Shown here one piece after another: positions 42,033 to 51,273 of a stretch of 64,000 bases of DNA. Position 1 is the first letter of the stretch, and each line of letters begins with the position of its first letter. A program made the position numbers and the translations under genes. The notes beneath the pieces were generated by a model. That model had not been told where the DNA came from. It saw only the letters and a program-made list of their open reading frames with translations, and ran no database searches. Source of the DNA: CAKSQF01 sp051867925 (GTDB lineage Bacteria > Bacillota > Clostridia > Oscillospirales > CAG-272); NCBI GenBank assembly GCA_051867925.1, contig JBJDZI010000116.1, forward strand, positions 1 to 64,000, given 5' to 3'.

Positions 42033-42060
42033 TTGATTTTCACGCACAATATGTTATAAT
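42033..42060 (+). promoter_or_regulatory. Promoter of the cytochrome c assembly genes
   Basis: TTGATT (42033-42038), 16-nt spacer, TATAAT (42055-42060). Confidence 0.6.
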
Positions 42061-42173
42061 GTAGTATATCGAATTGGTTCAAATTTTCACCCGATCCATC
42101 CTTTTCAAAAAAAGCGGGATCGGCGGCGCTCTACTATATCTTGCGCCATTCTTCCAAACAGAAAGGGACCTCC

Positions 42174-43655
42174 ATGAAATCACTTCAAAAAATCCATTCC
42201 GCCTCCTATCTGATCCTGCTGGGGCTGATGATCCTCATGGCGATCGGCACCGTCGTGGCGGTGATCCAAGGGGACGTGAGCATTCTCACGGGTGGGCTTG
42301 CCTCTACCGTGTTCGTTATTTTCGCCATCGTGCAGATCGTCTGCATTACGCTGTATCAGCCCGGGCGGAGCGTTTATAAAATCGGATTTTATCTCATGCA
42401 TATCGGACTGCTGGTTCTGCTGGCAGGGCTTGCGGCTTACGCTCTGGCGGGCGATAGCATCACCGTGCAGGTGCCCATCTCCCAGACGGGCAATTATTAC
42501 CGCTATGTGCAAAACGAGGACGGAGAAGAGGTCGACCTGGGATTTGCCTTCAAACTGACTGATTTCACCGTAGAAAAGTACGAATCAGGGGGCGATCGGT
42601 ATTACAAAACCGACGTGACCTTCGCTGATCCCACCACCCTTGCCACCGAAAACGATTATCTGGAGGTCAACCGCACCCTCCGCCGAAACGGCTGGAAGCT
42701 CTATCTGATGAGCTACTCCGACGGCACCGCCAATCTCGGAGCGCTGCAACTGACGCCATACATCAGCCACGTCTATTCCGCAAGCGGAGCGGACGCGGGC
42801 ATTTCGGTCATCCGGCAGATCTACGCCGATCTTGCGGGCAAGTGGTACACCTATTATTATTACGATGAAATCAATGGTCGCTTCACTGCGGTGAGCGACG
42901 AATCTGTCGGCGCGCTGACCGGTTCGCTTTGGGCGTATACCTTTGAGGAAGAGAGTGCCGTTACCGTTTATCTGACCCGCAAGGACGGCGCGTTTTCCGA
43001 AACGCTGACCGCCACGGGCAGTGAGATCGCCGCTCATATTGCAGAGCAGTATGGCGACAGCATCGTAAATTACTACTATTACACCATTGATATGGGACGG
43101 ATCACCGAGATCGACACGGACTATCTCATAGGACAATGCACCGATCCCGTGTTTGCAGGCATCCGTGTGAGTCAGTCGGGGCAGGTTTCGGTCTGTGTCA
43201 TGAAGGAAGCAATGACTCCCGACGCCGCCTTTACCTCTGCCGAGGGGGGCAGTTCCCTGCTGGCTGACATCACCTCGGTCTACGGCGCTTCCACGATAAC
43301 GCCTCAGTATCGAATCTACTCACCCACCATCAGCGACTACACCGCCGCCACGGAAGAGGAGATCCTCGCCGAAGAGGGCGTCCTCAACGCTTACGCGGTG
43401 AATATGGGTGACACATTGGTGATCTTCGTTCACCCGCTGTCCAACATTCTTCTGCTCAAGCGCGATCCCGGCGAATACGCTACCGTGATCGGTATGATTT
43501 TGGTAATGGTCGGCGGCGTGATGATGTGCCTCTTTCGCGGGCGCAAAAAAGCCAAAGACGAAACCGTGAGTGACGCGCCTTCGGCAGATCAGCCCACCGC
43601 CCATCCCGCGCAAGGGGACAAACGCAAACCGTCCAAAGGAGGCAAACAGAGATGA
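42174..43655 (+). CDS. resB: ResB/CcsB-like cytochrome c assembly protein
   Basis: 493 aa. Three N-terminal membrane helices (about 8-30, 37-62, 70-95), a long extracytoplasmic domain and a fourth helix near the C-terminus (TVIGMILVMVGGVMMCLF), the ResB topology. The third helix carries the conserved His in YLMHIGLLVLLAG. The extracytoplasmic domain is diverged. Together with CcsA, whose gene overlaps its end by 4 bp, it would form the System II haem-handling and ligation complex. AAGGGACCTCC precedes ATG 42174. Confidence 0.75.
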   Translation: MKSLQKIHSASYLILLGLMILMAIGTVVAVIQGDVSILTGGLASTVFVIFAIVQIVCITLYQPGRSVYKIGFYLMHIGLLVLLAGLAAYALAGDSITVQVPISQTGNYYRYVQNEDGEEVDLGFAFKLTDFTVEKYESGGDRYYKTDVTFADPTTLATENDYLEVNRTLRRNGWKLYLMSYSDGTANLGALQLTPYISHVYSASGADAGISVIRQIYADLAGKWYTYYYYDEINGRFTAVSDESVGALTGSLWAYTFEEESAVTVYLTRKDGAFSETLTATGSEIAAHIAEQYGDSIVNYYYYTIDMGRITEIDTDYLIGQCTDPVFAGIRVSQSGQVSVCVMKEAMTPDAAFTSAEGGSSLLADITSVYGASTITPQYRIYSPTISDYTAATEEEILAEEGVLNAYAVNMGDTLVIFVHPLSNILLLKRDPGEYATVIGMILVMVGGVMMCLFRGRKKAKDETVSDAPSADQPTAHPAQGDKRKPSKGGKQR

Positions 43656-44431
43656 CGCCCACCGTATTGAAACTCATTGCCCTCTTTGCGGCGCTCTGCT
43701 ACTACGGCGCGTTCGTCACCGAACTGGCAAAGAAAAAATGCCCGATTCTGCTCTCCCGCGGATTGTGGGCGGTAGGCTTTGCCCTCAACGCCACGCTGGT
43801 GATCGAGAACTATCTGAACAACGGCTACGTTCCCTTCGTCAGTATGTACCAAGTGCTGACCTTCTTGGGCGTGTGCTTCCTTCCCATCTGGCTTCTGATG
43901 CGCTTTTGGCGTAGCGGCGGATGGATGGCTCCCTACTTCATGTTCGCGGCGGCAATCGTGATGACCGGTCTGTGCTTTATGGATGCCGAATCGGTTTGGG
44001 AATTTGCTCCCGCCCTGCAATCGCCCTTCTTCATCCCCCACGTGCTGGTCTATATGATCTCCTACTGCATGGGTGCGGTGGCATTCATTCTGACGGTACT
44101 CTCCTTCTTCGTCCCCAAGAAAGACCTGCCCCGCTACGAGGACGGCATTTACGACTGCGTGTCGGTGGTTTTCCCCTTTATGACCATGGGTCTTTTCTTC
44201 GGCTCTGTCTGGGCAAACGAAGTTTGGGGACATTTCTGGTCTTGGGACACCAAAGAAAACTTTTCGCTGGTGACCTGGCTGGTCTATATGCTCTATCTCC
44301 ACTTCCGCAGAAATGCCAAACTGAAAAAATATGCCCGTCTGCTGGCGCTGGTGGGATTTGTGGGCATCCTCTTCACTTTCCTGTTTGCCAACATTCTGAG
44401 TACCGGCAGTGTCCACTCCTATTCCGTCTGA
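43652..44431 (+). CDS. ccsA: CcsA/ResC cytochrome c assembly protein
   Basis: 259 aa, about eight membrane helices. It has the tryptophan-rich haem-binding WWD-type motif VWGHFWSWDTKENFSLVTWL and conserved haem-ligand histidines in FFIPHVLVYMISYCMG, in MLYLHFR after the motif, and in the terminal GSVHSYSV. It overlaps resB, so the two are translationally coupled. No CxxCH cytochrome c was seen in the window, so its substrate is elsewhere or unknown. Confidence 0.9.
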   Translation: MTPTVLKLIALFAALCYYGAFVTELAKKKCPILLSRGLWAVGFALNATLVIENYLNNGYVPFVSMYQVLTFLGVCFLPIWLLMRFWRSGGWMAPYFMFAAAIVMTGLCFMDAESVWEFAPALQSPFFIPHVLVYMISYCMGAVAFILTVLSFFVPKKDLPRYEDGIYDCVSVVFPFMTMGLFFGSVWANEVWGHFWSWDTKENFSLVTWLVYMLYLHFRRNAKLKKYARLLALVGFVGILFTFLFANILSTGSVHSYSV

Positions 44432-44475
44432 CGGGGTACGCCCCTTCCGAATGATCAATGAAAAGAGGAATCTTT

Positions 44476-45768
44476 TTGAACAAACGAAGCTACAAAGCCG
44501 CCGTCGCCGCCATTTTGGCGGTCACCCTCTCCGCATCAATGCTGACCGGATGCGGCACCTCCGCACCCCTTGCGGAGCCGTCCCGCACCGAGTCCGCCCT
44601 GACGAACAGCACCACGGGCAGCACTCCCTCGCTGACCACCCCCGCTTATTATACGCCCGTTACCCCCGACTCGAACGAGGTCTACACCCCCGAATACCAG
44701 CTTCAACTGCTGGCAGATCGGGATTTCGGAGGCGGCATTTTCCTGACCATTCAGGAAGAAGGACTGGAAAACGCCATTTTCCCCTCCGATGACGATCTGA
44801 TCGACGTCTTTGCCGACCGCCGCAACCGTCTGATCGGCGAAAAGTACAATGTGGAATTTGCCTGCATTACCAAAACAGCCGACGAGATCGTCACAGAACT
44901 GACTGCCGCCAAGAAAAACAACTCCTATTTTGCAGACCTGCTGATCGTCTCCCCCTCGCTCTTCAAGCAGCTCAAAACAGGCGGACTTCTGCAAGCGCTG
45001 GATCCTCTCCCCTTCTTTGAGATTGACTCAATCTGCATCCGCTCTGACGCCACCAAAGAGATCAACAGCGGATGGTCGGGCATCTACGGCATCTGGGGCG
45101 ATGCGCTCCGTCAGCCGGGGCGCTCCTATGCGGTTTACTACAACACCCGGCAGGCAAAAGAAATGGAATGCCCCAACTTTTACAAGAGTGTCACAGACGG
45201 CAAGTGGGATCTGAACACTCTGCTGGAGTATGCCCGGGAAGGCAAGCTGGTCTTTGACGGCGACGCCGCAGATCTCTTATTGGCACTCTCCGGGCAAAGC
45301 TCCGCCACTGAAGAAGGAAAAGCGCTCCTGGAAAGCGAAGCCTTCGCGAACTTGATTGCCGCTTTCGAAAACTGCCGATTTGTCCCCGAAGATGAAAGCC
45401 CCACCGAAGCCTTTTTGTCGGGCAAGACCCTCTTTTACATCGGCACGCTGGGTGAGCTGACCGACTTTTCTCAGACAGAATCGGTCTTCGGACTGCTCCC
45501 GCTCCCCAAATATGATGCCTCCGCGGAAGACTATCCCTATGTGATGGATCAGTCCGAACTGCCGATTTTGGCTTGTCCTATCAATGTGACCTCCACCGAA
45601 GGCACGGGCATTATGCTCTCCGCCCTCAACGCCGCCTCCTGTGACGAGGTGGAGGAAATCTTCCTGCAAGGTGCCGAGACCCACGTCCGCGATAACGGCT
45701 CCTTACTGATGCTTCCCTACTGCATCGGCTCCCTCACCTTCGACCGCAAGCTGATCTACGGGGGATAA
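44476..45768 (+). CDS. Extracellular solute-binding-like lipoprotein
   Basis: 430 aa from a TTG codon. AGAGGA (44463-44468) is 7 nt before TTG 44476, whereas ATG 44458 has no ribosome site. Signal peptide with lipobox MLTGCG, then a Ser/Thr linker (SRTESALTNSTTGSTPSLTT) and a periplasmic-binding-protein-like body with GWSGIYGIWGDALRQPGRSY and LFYIGTLGELTDF. No permease or ATPase genes are adjacent; it follows ccsA by 44 bp, so co-transcription with the cytochrome genes is possible. The ligand is unknown. Confidence 0.65.
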   Translation: MNKRSYKAAVAAILAVTLSASMLTGCGTSAPLAEPSRTESALTNSTTGSTPSLTTPAYYTPVTPDSNEVYTPEYQLQLLADRDFGGGIFLTIQEEGLENAIFPSDDDLIDVFADRRNRLIGEKYNVEFACITKTADEIVTELTAAKKNNSYFADLLIVSPSLFKQLKTGGLLQALDPLPFFEIDSICIRSDATKEINSGWSGIYGIWGDALRQPGRSYAVYYNTRQAKEMECPNFYKSVTDGKWDLNTLLEYAREGKLVFDGDAADLLLALSGQSSATEEGKALLESEAFANLIAAFENCRFVPEDESPTEAFLSGKTLFYIGTLGELTDFSQTESVFGLLPLPKYDASAEDYPYVMDQSELPILACPINVTSTEGTGIMLSALNAASCDEVEEIFLQGAETHVRDNGSLLMLPYCIGSLTFDRKLIYGG

Positions 45769-46154
45769 TGAACGCCTCCGGCGCCAAGGGCTTCGCCCGT
45801 GAGACCTCACCAAAGAAATTTTTTGAAAAAAGTTTCTTTGGAATCTTCAAAAACTTTTATAAAATAAACCGCTCCGAACAACGGATCACAATGATCCATC
45901 CTTCGGAGCGGTTGCGTTATATCCGCCCGGCAAGGATTTGCCGGGCTTTCAAAAGTTCTTGGAGGTTCGGAACCTTCTTTCAAGAAGGTTCCGAGAAAAA
46001 GCCGCGGACGGCAAGGATTTGCCGTCCTGATAAAAGTTTTCGGGGTCGCAAGCCCCTTTTTCAAAAGGGGCTTGCGGAGTTTTTGAGGCAGAGCCTCAAT
46101 GCAAACCAATCGCCGGGCAGAACCCCTGCCTGACGGAAGCATTTTAATTCAATT
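45769..46154. other. 386-bp gap with an array of hairpins
   Basis: Between the convergent lipoprotein and thiI genes. It contains, in order, a minus-oriented hairpin B element (45815-45870 region), a CCGCTCCGAA/TTCGGAGCGG hairpin (about 45869-45911, a plausible terminator), and two two-hairpin elements (45925-45993 and 46006-46075). No gene. Confidence 0.6.
45925..46075 (+). repeat. Two consecutive two-hairpin elements
   Basis: First: A GCCCGGCAA/TTGCCGGGC (45925-45946), linker TTTCAAAAGTTCTTGGAGGTT, B CGGAACCTTCTT/AAGAAGGTTCCG (45968-45993). Second: A GGACGGCAA/TTGCCGTCC (46006-46027), linker TGATAAAAGTTTTCGGGGTC, B GCAAGCCCCTTTT/AAAAGGGGCTTGC (46048-46075). The stems differ in sequence but keep pairing. 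Confidence 0.75.
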
Positions 46155-47345
46155 CTATTCCTCTTCCTCCGCGTAGCCGTGGAGGGTGAGACGGCGGGCG
46201 CCGGCAAAGGCTTCGTCTTCCAAAGCCGCCAGATCCGCCTTGGCTTCCTCTGCAAGGACTTTGTCCGGCTCGGGACGGGTCTTGGGATGCTTGGGAGTAA
46301 AGACTGTGCAACAGTCCTCAAAAGGCAGAATAGAGGTCTGGAAGGTGTCGATCTTGCGGGCGATCTGTACAATCTCCTCTTTATCCATACCGATGCAGGG
46401 ACGGAAGACCGGCAGATTCACCGCACAGTCGGTAACGCTCAGAGCTTGCATGGTCTGGGACGCCACCTGCCCCAGCGATTCGCCGGTGATGAGGGCGGTG
46501 CAGAAATGGGTCTGCGCCATCCGCTCTGCAAGTCGCATCATGGAGCGGCGGAGCAGGAGGGTGAAGTATTCCTCGTTGACGGTGCGTTTCAGTTGTTCCT
46601 GAATCTTTGTCAGCGAAATGATATTCACCCGCATCCGTCCGGTGTACGCGCAGAGTTTTTTGCCCAGCTCCAGCACCTTTTCGGTAGCCTGCTCGGAGGT
46701 GTAGGGGAATGAATCGAAGTGAACGGCTTCCACAGTCGCACCGCGCTTGGCGATCATATATCCTGCCACAGGGGAGTCGATGCCGCCCGACAGCAGAAGC
46801 ATTGCCCGCCCGGAACCGCCTGCAGGTAGACCGCCCGCACCCTTATCGGCACCTGCGTGGAGGAAGGCGTACTTCTCGCGGATCTCCACCCGCACCACTA
46901 CGTCGGGATTGTGGAGATCAACCTTCAGCTGGGGCATTGCCTCCAGAATCGCGCCACCTACCTCGCCTGCCAATTGGGGGGAGGACATGGGAAATCGCTT
47001 GTCCGAGCGTTTGCCCTCCACTTTGAAGGTGCTAATGCCCAAAAGACGGTCGGGCAGATCGCTTTTCGCCGCGGCGAGGATTGCCTCAGGGGTTTTGTCC
47101 ACGGCGATAGCGCGGACGACGGTGGCAAAGCCGAACACCAGCTTCATCCGACGGAACGCCTCGTCCAGATCGCAATCGTCGGACTGGGGTTCGATGTAGA
47201 TAGTGGACTGACACCACCAAGTGGTGAAATCGCCCAGCCCTTCCAGACGGCGGCGCACCTCGGTCATCAGAATATGTTCGAAATGGGCTTTGTTGAGACC
47301 TTTCAGCACCACTTCGCCGTATTTACAGAGAATCAATTCTTTCAT
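46155..47345 (-). CDS. thiI: tRNA 4-thiouridine synthetase ThiI
   Basis: ATP-dependent sulfur transfer to U8 of tRNA; in some bacteria also for thiamine. 396 aa. N-terminal ferredoxin-like and THUMP domains (about 1-165; MKELILCKYGEVVLKGLNK) and a PP-loop ATPase domain with MLLLSGGIDSPVAGYMIAKRG. ALITGESLGQVASQT and a Cys in FEDCCTVFTPKHPKT follow. It lacks the C-terminal rhodanese domain of the E. coli enzyme, as in most Firmicutes. No cysteine desulfurase gene is adjacent, unlike many relatives. Confidence 0.94.
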   Translation of the reverse strand: MKELILCKYGEVVLKGLNKAHFEHILMTEVRRRLEGLGDFTTWWCQSTIYIEPQSDDCDLDEAFRRMKLVFGFATVVRAIAVDKTPEAILAAAKSDLPDRLLGISTFKVEGKRSDKRFPMSSPQLAGEVGGAILEAMPQLKVDLHNPDVVVRVEIREKYAFLHAGADKGAGGLPAGGSGRAMLLLSGGIDSPVAGYMIAKRGATVEAVHFDSFPYTSEQATEKVLELGKKLCAYTGRMRVNIISLTKIQEQLKRTVNEEYFTLLLRRSMMRLAERMAQTHFCTALITGESLGQVASQTMQALSVTDCAVNLPVFRPCIGMDKEEIVQIARKIDTFQTSILPFEDCCTVFTPKHPKTRPEPDKVLAEEAKADLAALEDEAFAGARRLTLHGYAEEEE

Positions 47346-47425
47346 TTTGCATTTTATGCGGCAGTTGCCACAACTCCTTTATGGTTAGATTGATGTGCGG
47401 CGGTTGCCGCCATTCGTTGATGGGT

Positions 47426-48424
47426 TTATTGTAATTTCGGTTCCAGCGTATGAGGAGCCTGCGCCATGATGCAGGACTCTTCCAGCAGACCGAACCCGCT
47501 GACGCAGGTTCTGGACAGAGAGGAGAATCGCTTTTGATCGGACATCCCGAAATATCGATAACCGAGGATGCCCGAAACCTTATACACGCTCTTCTCCCAA
47601 GTGGGATCAAAATGGTAATACGCGCCGTCGATCCTCGCATAGCACCAGCCGTGATCGGAAAAGCCGGAGGCGGTATAGGTTCCGCCCCGCCACAGATGGG
47701 CTTCGATCCCTGTTTGACGGAGCAGATACCCGAAGGCATCGGCAAAGCCGTAGCAGATGGACTCACCCGCCACCAGCGCGGAAAAGGCGGTGATCTCCTG
47801 TTCGGTGTAGTCAGTGGAAAAATAGGAAACGTTTTTCACCACCCACTCGTACAGGAGGGTGGCGCGGCGCGCTTCTCCGTCCTCGGCAGAGAGAACGGAC
47901 AATGCACGGTTCACCGCAGATGCAAAGGCAACAATCTGCCGCGCGTGCTCGGTTCGGTCGCAGAGATAGGTCACGCGAACCGTATCGCCCTCCACGGAAA
48001 ATTCTGCCAGCGCGGCAGGCGGAAACTCAAAGGCGATATTGTCCACTACCGTCTGCGCGTGCAATGCACTCAGCGTAACCGAGGTTTCGTAGTCTAAAAT
48101 AGCATCTGCCAGCCGTTTGGCATCCGCTTCGTACTCGCCGATCAGACGGTCGAAACAGTAAGGATCAAAGCTGTACGCCGCATCGGGAAAGGTTTCGGGG
48201 GTGAGAGGCAGATCGGTCACAGGCGGCTCGGTGGCAGGCGCGCCGGTGGTTGATGGTACACCGGTGGCAGAAGGAGCGTTGGGATCGCCTGCGGGAAAGA
48301 CCGCGGTGGTGACGGCGGCAGAGTCGGTTTGGGAGTCGTTCGCATTCCCGCCGCAGGCGGTCAGCAGAAGTGCAGGACCCAGCAATAGCGAAACGATTTT
48401 TGTCGATCGTAAAATCTTTTTCAT
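47426..48424 (-). CDS. Transglutaminase-like lipoprotein
   Basis: 332 aa exported protein. Lipobox LLTACGG, a Thr/Pro/Ala-rich linker, then a transglutaminase core domain with the catalytic triad: Cys in AGESICYGFADAFGYLL, His in SGFSDHGWCYARID and Asp in YYHFDPTWE. Such domains act as proteases or cross-linkers at the cell surface; the target is unknown. ATG 48424 begins a typical signal peptide (MKKILRSTKIVSLLLG); the 14-residue upstream extension is unlikely. Divergent from the U32 gene. Confidence 0.82.
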   Translation of the reverse strand: MKKILRSTKIVSLLLGPALLLTACGGNANDSQTDSAAVTTAVFPAGDPNAPSATGVPSTTGAPATEPPVTDLPLTPETFPDAAYSFDPYCFDRLIGEYEADAKRLADAILDYETSVTLSALHAQTVVDNIAFEFPPAALAEFSVEGDTVRVTYLCDRTEHARQIVAFASAVNRALSVLSAEDGEARRATLLYEWVVKNVSYFSTDYTEQEITAFSALVAGESICYGFADAFGYLLRQTGIEAHLWRGGTYTASGFSDHGWCYARIDGAYYHFDPTWEKSVYKVSGILGYRYFGMSDQKRFSSLSRTCVSGFGLLEESCIMAQAPHTLEPKLQ

Positions 48425-48493
48425 GAAAAAACTCGTTTTTTTGAATTTTACTATTTCTTTATTCACAAATCTGTGTTATACTAACAGTGGAGC

Positions 48494-48512
48494 AGTTTGC
48501 GGTCTGCAAACT
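48494..48512. promoter_or_regulatory. Dyad between divergent genes
   Basis: AGTTTGC, 5 nt, GCAAACT: a perfect 7-bp inverted repeat between the divergent transglutaminase-like and U32 genes. It lies about 27 nt downstream of the minus-strand -10 (48544-48539) and upstream of the plus-strand gene, so it could be an operator. Confidence 0.35.
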
Positions 48513-48538
48513 ACGCCCTTACGATAGTATCTTCGCTT

Positions 48539-48568
48539 ATTATAACATAAATCTGATAGGATTTGCAA
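48539..48568 (-). promoter_or_regulatory. Promoter of the transglutaminase-like gene
   Basis: Minus strand TTGCAA (48568-48563), 18-nt spacer, TATAAT (48544-48539). Confidence 0.55.
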
Positions 48569-48572
48569 GACA

Positions 48573-50294
48573 ATGCAAGAAAAAACCATAAAAAGTTACA
48601 ACTTGACCGATTTGCCCGAATTGTTGGCGCCTGCGGGAAGCCCCGAGGCTCTTGCCGCCGCCATCCAAGCAGGGGCAGATGCCGTTTATCTGGGCTCCAC
48701 CCAATTTGGCGCGCGGGCGTTTGCCAAAAATTTCGACCGCCCCGCCCTGAAGCAGGCAGTGGTTGATGCCCACGCTGCAGGCGTGCGCGTCTATCTCACG
48801 GTCAACACGCTGATCACCGACCGTCAGATGCGGGCGGCAATGGATCTTGTCGCCTACGCCTACGAAGTAGGGGTGGATGCACTGATCGTGGCTGATTGGG
48901 GACTTGCAGAACTCTGTCGGGAGAATTACCCCGACTTTCCCCTTCACGCCTCCACCCAATGCTCGGGTCACAACTCCCACGCCGCCAAATGGCTGGCTGA
49001 CCACGGATTTTCGGTGATGGTCGCCGCCCGTGAACTGTCGGCAGACAATCTGCGGATGCTGGTGAAAAACTCCCCCATCCCCATCGAGGTTTTCGTCCAC
49101 GGTGCTCTGTGCGTGTCGGCATCGGGGCAATGTCTCTTCTCCTCCATCGTAGGCGGCAGAAGCGGCAACCGCGGCGAGTGCGCCCAGCCCTGCCGAATGC
49201 AGTACAACAACAAAACGCCTCTGTCGCTGAAGGATCTCTCCCTTGCCACCCACATTCCCGAACTGATCGAAATGGGTGTTGCCTCACTGAAAATCGAGGG
49301 ACGAATGAAGTCTCCCGACTACGTTTATCGGGTCACCTCCATCTATCGGCGGCTACTGGATGAGCGGCGCGCCGCCACGCCCGCCGAGATCGCCGCGCTG
49401 GAAGCGGTCTTTTCCCGCCAAGGCTTTACCGACGGCTATTTCGTAGGGGAAACCTCCCAAATGAACGGCGTGCGCAGTGAAGCGGACAAATCCGCAACAC
49501 TGAAGGCGTCCGCATCGCTCAAACAGCACGCGCCTGTGCGAACAAAGCCGCTCCCACCCATCGAGACACCCGTGCGGACACCCCACCCACCCATCCTCCC
49601 GCCTTTGCCGCAACAACCCAAGGGCATCGTCAAGCCCTCCGCCCGCTTCTACAAGCCCGACACCATTCCCACAGAGCATTCGCTGGAGGTAGTCTATCTA
49701 CCGCTGGAAAAGTTTGACGGCAGAGTGGCAAACGGCGTACTCCTCCCGCCCGTCATCCCCGACGGCGATCTGGAGTCTGTGGGCGCCGCTCTCTCCCGCG
49801 CCGCCCAAAGCGGCGCCCGCCACGTGATGGTGGGCAATGTGGGAGGGCTGGAACTTGCCCGCCGATCAGGTCTTGCAGTCCACGGCGATTGGCGGCTGAA
49901 TCTGCAAAACAGTTATGCCGCAGGTGTGTTTGCCGATCTTGCCGACCTGCTCCTCTCCCCCGAACTGCTACTGGCGCAGATGCGGGACATCCCCGCCAAA
50001 AAATCCGCCATCGTTTACGGTCGCATCCCGCTGATGTTGCTGGAAAAGCCCTGCGGTGCCACCCGTCTGACCGATCGGATGAAAAAAGATTTTCCGATCC
50101 TTGCCGAAGGCGGGCGCGAGCTGGTGCTCAACTCTCTGCCCATCTATATGGCGGACAAGCAGTCCCTGCTGGCTCCCACAGGTATCGGCTATCACTATCT
50201 CTTCACCAAAGAAGGACCTCAAGAGGTCAAGGTCACCCTCTCTTCCTACGAACGTTCTCTCCCCACCAAAAAAGAAGTGCGGAGAATGAAATAA
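48573..50294 (+). CDS. Peptidase U32 family protein (RlhA/TrhP type)
   Basis: 573 aa. The N-terminal barrel begins ELLAPAGSPEALAAAIQAGA and has VFVHGALCVSASGQCLFSS and NRGECAQPCRMQY, the four-Cys arrangement of U32 proteins, many of which hydroxylate tRNA or rRNA bases rather than cut protein. TLKIEGRMKS-like SLKIEGRMKSPDYVY follows. Between about residues 320 and 350 there is an unusual Pro-rich stretch (LPPIETPVRTPHPPILPPLP), then a second globular part. First gene of a run continuing with the DUF4321-type gene and maf. Confidence 0.85.
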   Translation: MQEKTIKSYNLTDLPELLAPAGSPEALAAAIQAGADAVYLGSTQFGARAFAKNFDRPALKQAVVDAHAAGVRVYLTVNTLITDRQMRAAMDLVAYAYEVGVDALIVADWGLAELCRENYPDFPLHASTQCSGHNSHAAKWLADHGFSVMVAARELSADNLRMLVKNSPIPIEVFVHGALCVSASGQCLFSSIVGGRSGNRGECAQPCRMQYNNKTPLSLKDLSLATHIPELIEMGVASLKIEGRMKSPDYVYRVTSIYRRLLDERRAATPAEIAALEAVFSRQGFTDGYFVGETSQMNGVRSEADKSATLKASASLKQHAPVRTKPLPPIETPVRTPHPPILPPLPQQPKGIVKPSARFYKPDTIPTEHSLEVVYLPLEKFDGRVANGVLLPPVIPDGDLESVGAALSRAAQSGARHVMVGNVGGLELARRSGLAVHGDWRLNLQNSYAAGVFADLADLLLSPELLLAQMRDIPAKKSAIVYGRIPLMLLEKPCGATRLTDRMKKDFPILAEGGRELVLNSLPIYMADKQSLLAPTGIGYHYLFTKEGPQEVKVTLSSYERSLPTKKEVRRMK

Positions 50295-50324
50295 TCAAAA
50301 TTTCATCGAAAGGATGTAAAAATC

Positions 50325-50627
50325 ATGGCAAAAAAGAAGAAGAATCTCAAACCCGCTGTATTGGACACCACTTTCTTTGTGGGCGGCGTAGTCATTGGCG
50401 AACTGATCGCTCATCTGGTGCGCAACATCAGTTTTCTGAAATGGCTGTCCTTTCAGGTCTCCGGCACGCTGGATCTGGTGCTGGTGTCAATCTCTGTCAA
50501 CCTGAATCCCGCCGTAGTCATCTTCCCTCTGCTGTTCGTGGTCGGCGGTCGTCTGCTGAAGCGGATGCTTGCCGAGCAAAAACAGCGTCGCTTTGAATCG
50601 GACGAAGACGATTTCGACAATGATTGA
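50325..50627 (+). CDS. DUF4321-type small membrane protein
   Basis: 100 aa. Basic N-terminus (MAKKKKNLK) and two hydrophobic segments (FFVGGVVIGELIAHLV; LDLVLVSISVNLNPAVVIFPLLF), then an acidic tail (ESDEDDFDND). Length, layout and position just before maf match the DUF4321 family of Firmicutes, of unknown function. Its stop overlaps the maf start. Confidence 0.65.
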   Translation: MAKKKKNLKPAVLDTTFFVGGVVIGELIAHLVRNISFLKWLSFQVSGTLDLVLVSISVNLNPAVVIFPLLFVVGGRLLKRMLAEQKQRRFESDEDDFDND

Positions 50628-51261
50628 TCCGAAGATGCCCGCAAACAATCCCGCAAAACTGGTACTTGCCTCTGCATCCCCGCGCCGCAAAGAACTGTTA
50701 CAGAAGGCAGGCGCGGGCTTTGCCGTCCTGCCCAGCGATGCAGACGAGCACGCAGATCCTGCCATTCCTGCCTCGGAACTGGTCAAGGTTCTCTCTGCCC
50801 GCAAAGCGGCGGCGACCGCCTCGCTTTGGAAAAATCTGCCCAAAGACATTCTTGTCCTTGCCGCCGATACGGTAGTGGAAGCCCCCGACGGCAGAATTCT
50901 CGGCAAACCCGCAGATGAGGCAGATGCAAGAACCATGCTCCGCGCGCTTTCCGGCGCGCTCCACTATGTTTACAGTGGCTTCACACTGCTGTGGTCGGAT
51001 GGGATTTACACCGACTCGGTGGCAAGCGGCGTGCGCTTTCGCCTGCTGACCGATGCCGACATAGACGGTTACATTGCCTCAGGTGAGCCTGTGGGCAAAG
51101 CAGGCAGTTACGCCATCCAAGGGCTGGGCGGTGCCTTCGTGGAGGCGCTGGAGGGCGATTTCACCAATGTGGTCGGTCTGCCCATGCCTGCGCTGGAAGA
51201 TGCGATCCAAATACTTTTCGGAAAGAAACTTGCAGACTTTTCCGCTCCCGAGTCTGTTTGA
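50620..51261 (+). CDS. maf: Maf-like nucleotide pyrophosphatase
   Basis: 213 aa. Hydrolyses non-canonical or modified nucleoside triphosphates (dTTP/UTP/CTP group). Motifs: LVLASASPRRKELLQKAG at the N-terminus, DADEHAD, LSARKAAATA, LAADTVVEAPDGRILGKP with the catalytic Asp, and GKAGSYAIQGLGGAFVEAL. ATG 50620 overlaps the preceding stop codon (ATGATTGA). Upstream extension is not supported. Confidence 0.93.
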   Translation: MIDPKMPANNPAKLVLASASPRRKELLQKAGAGFAVLPSDADEHADPAIPASELVKVLSARKAAATASLWKNLPKDILVLAADTVVEAPDGRILGKPADEADARTMLRALSGALHYVYSGFTLLWSDGIYTDSVASGVRFRLLTDADIDGYIASGEPVGKAGSYAIQGLGGAFVEALEGDFTNVVGLPMPALEDAIQILFGKKLADFSAPESV

Positions 51262-51273
51262 ACAGGTAAAATC

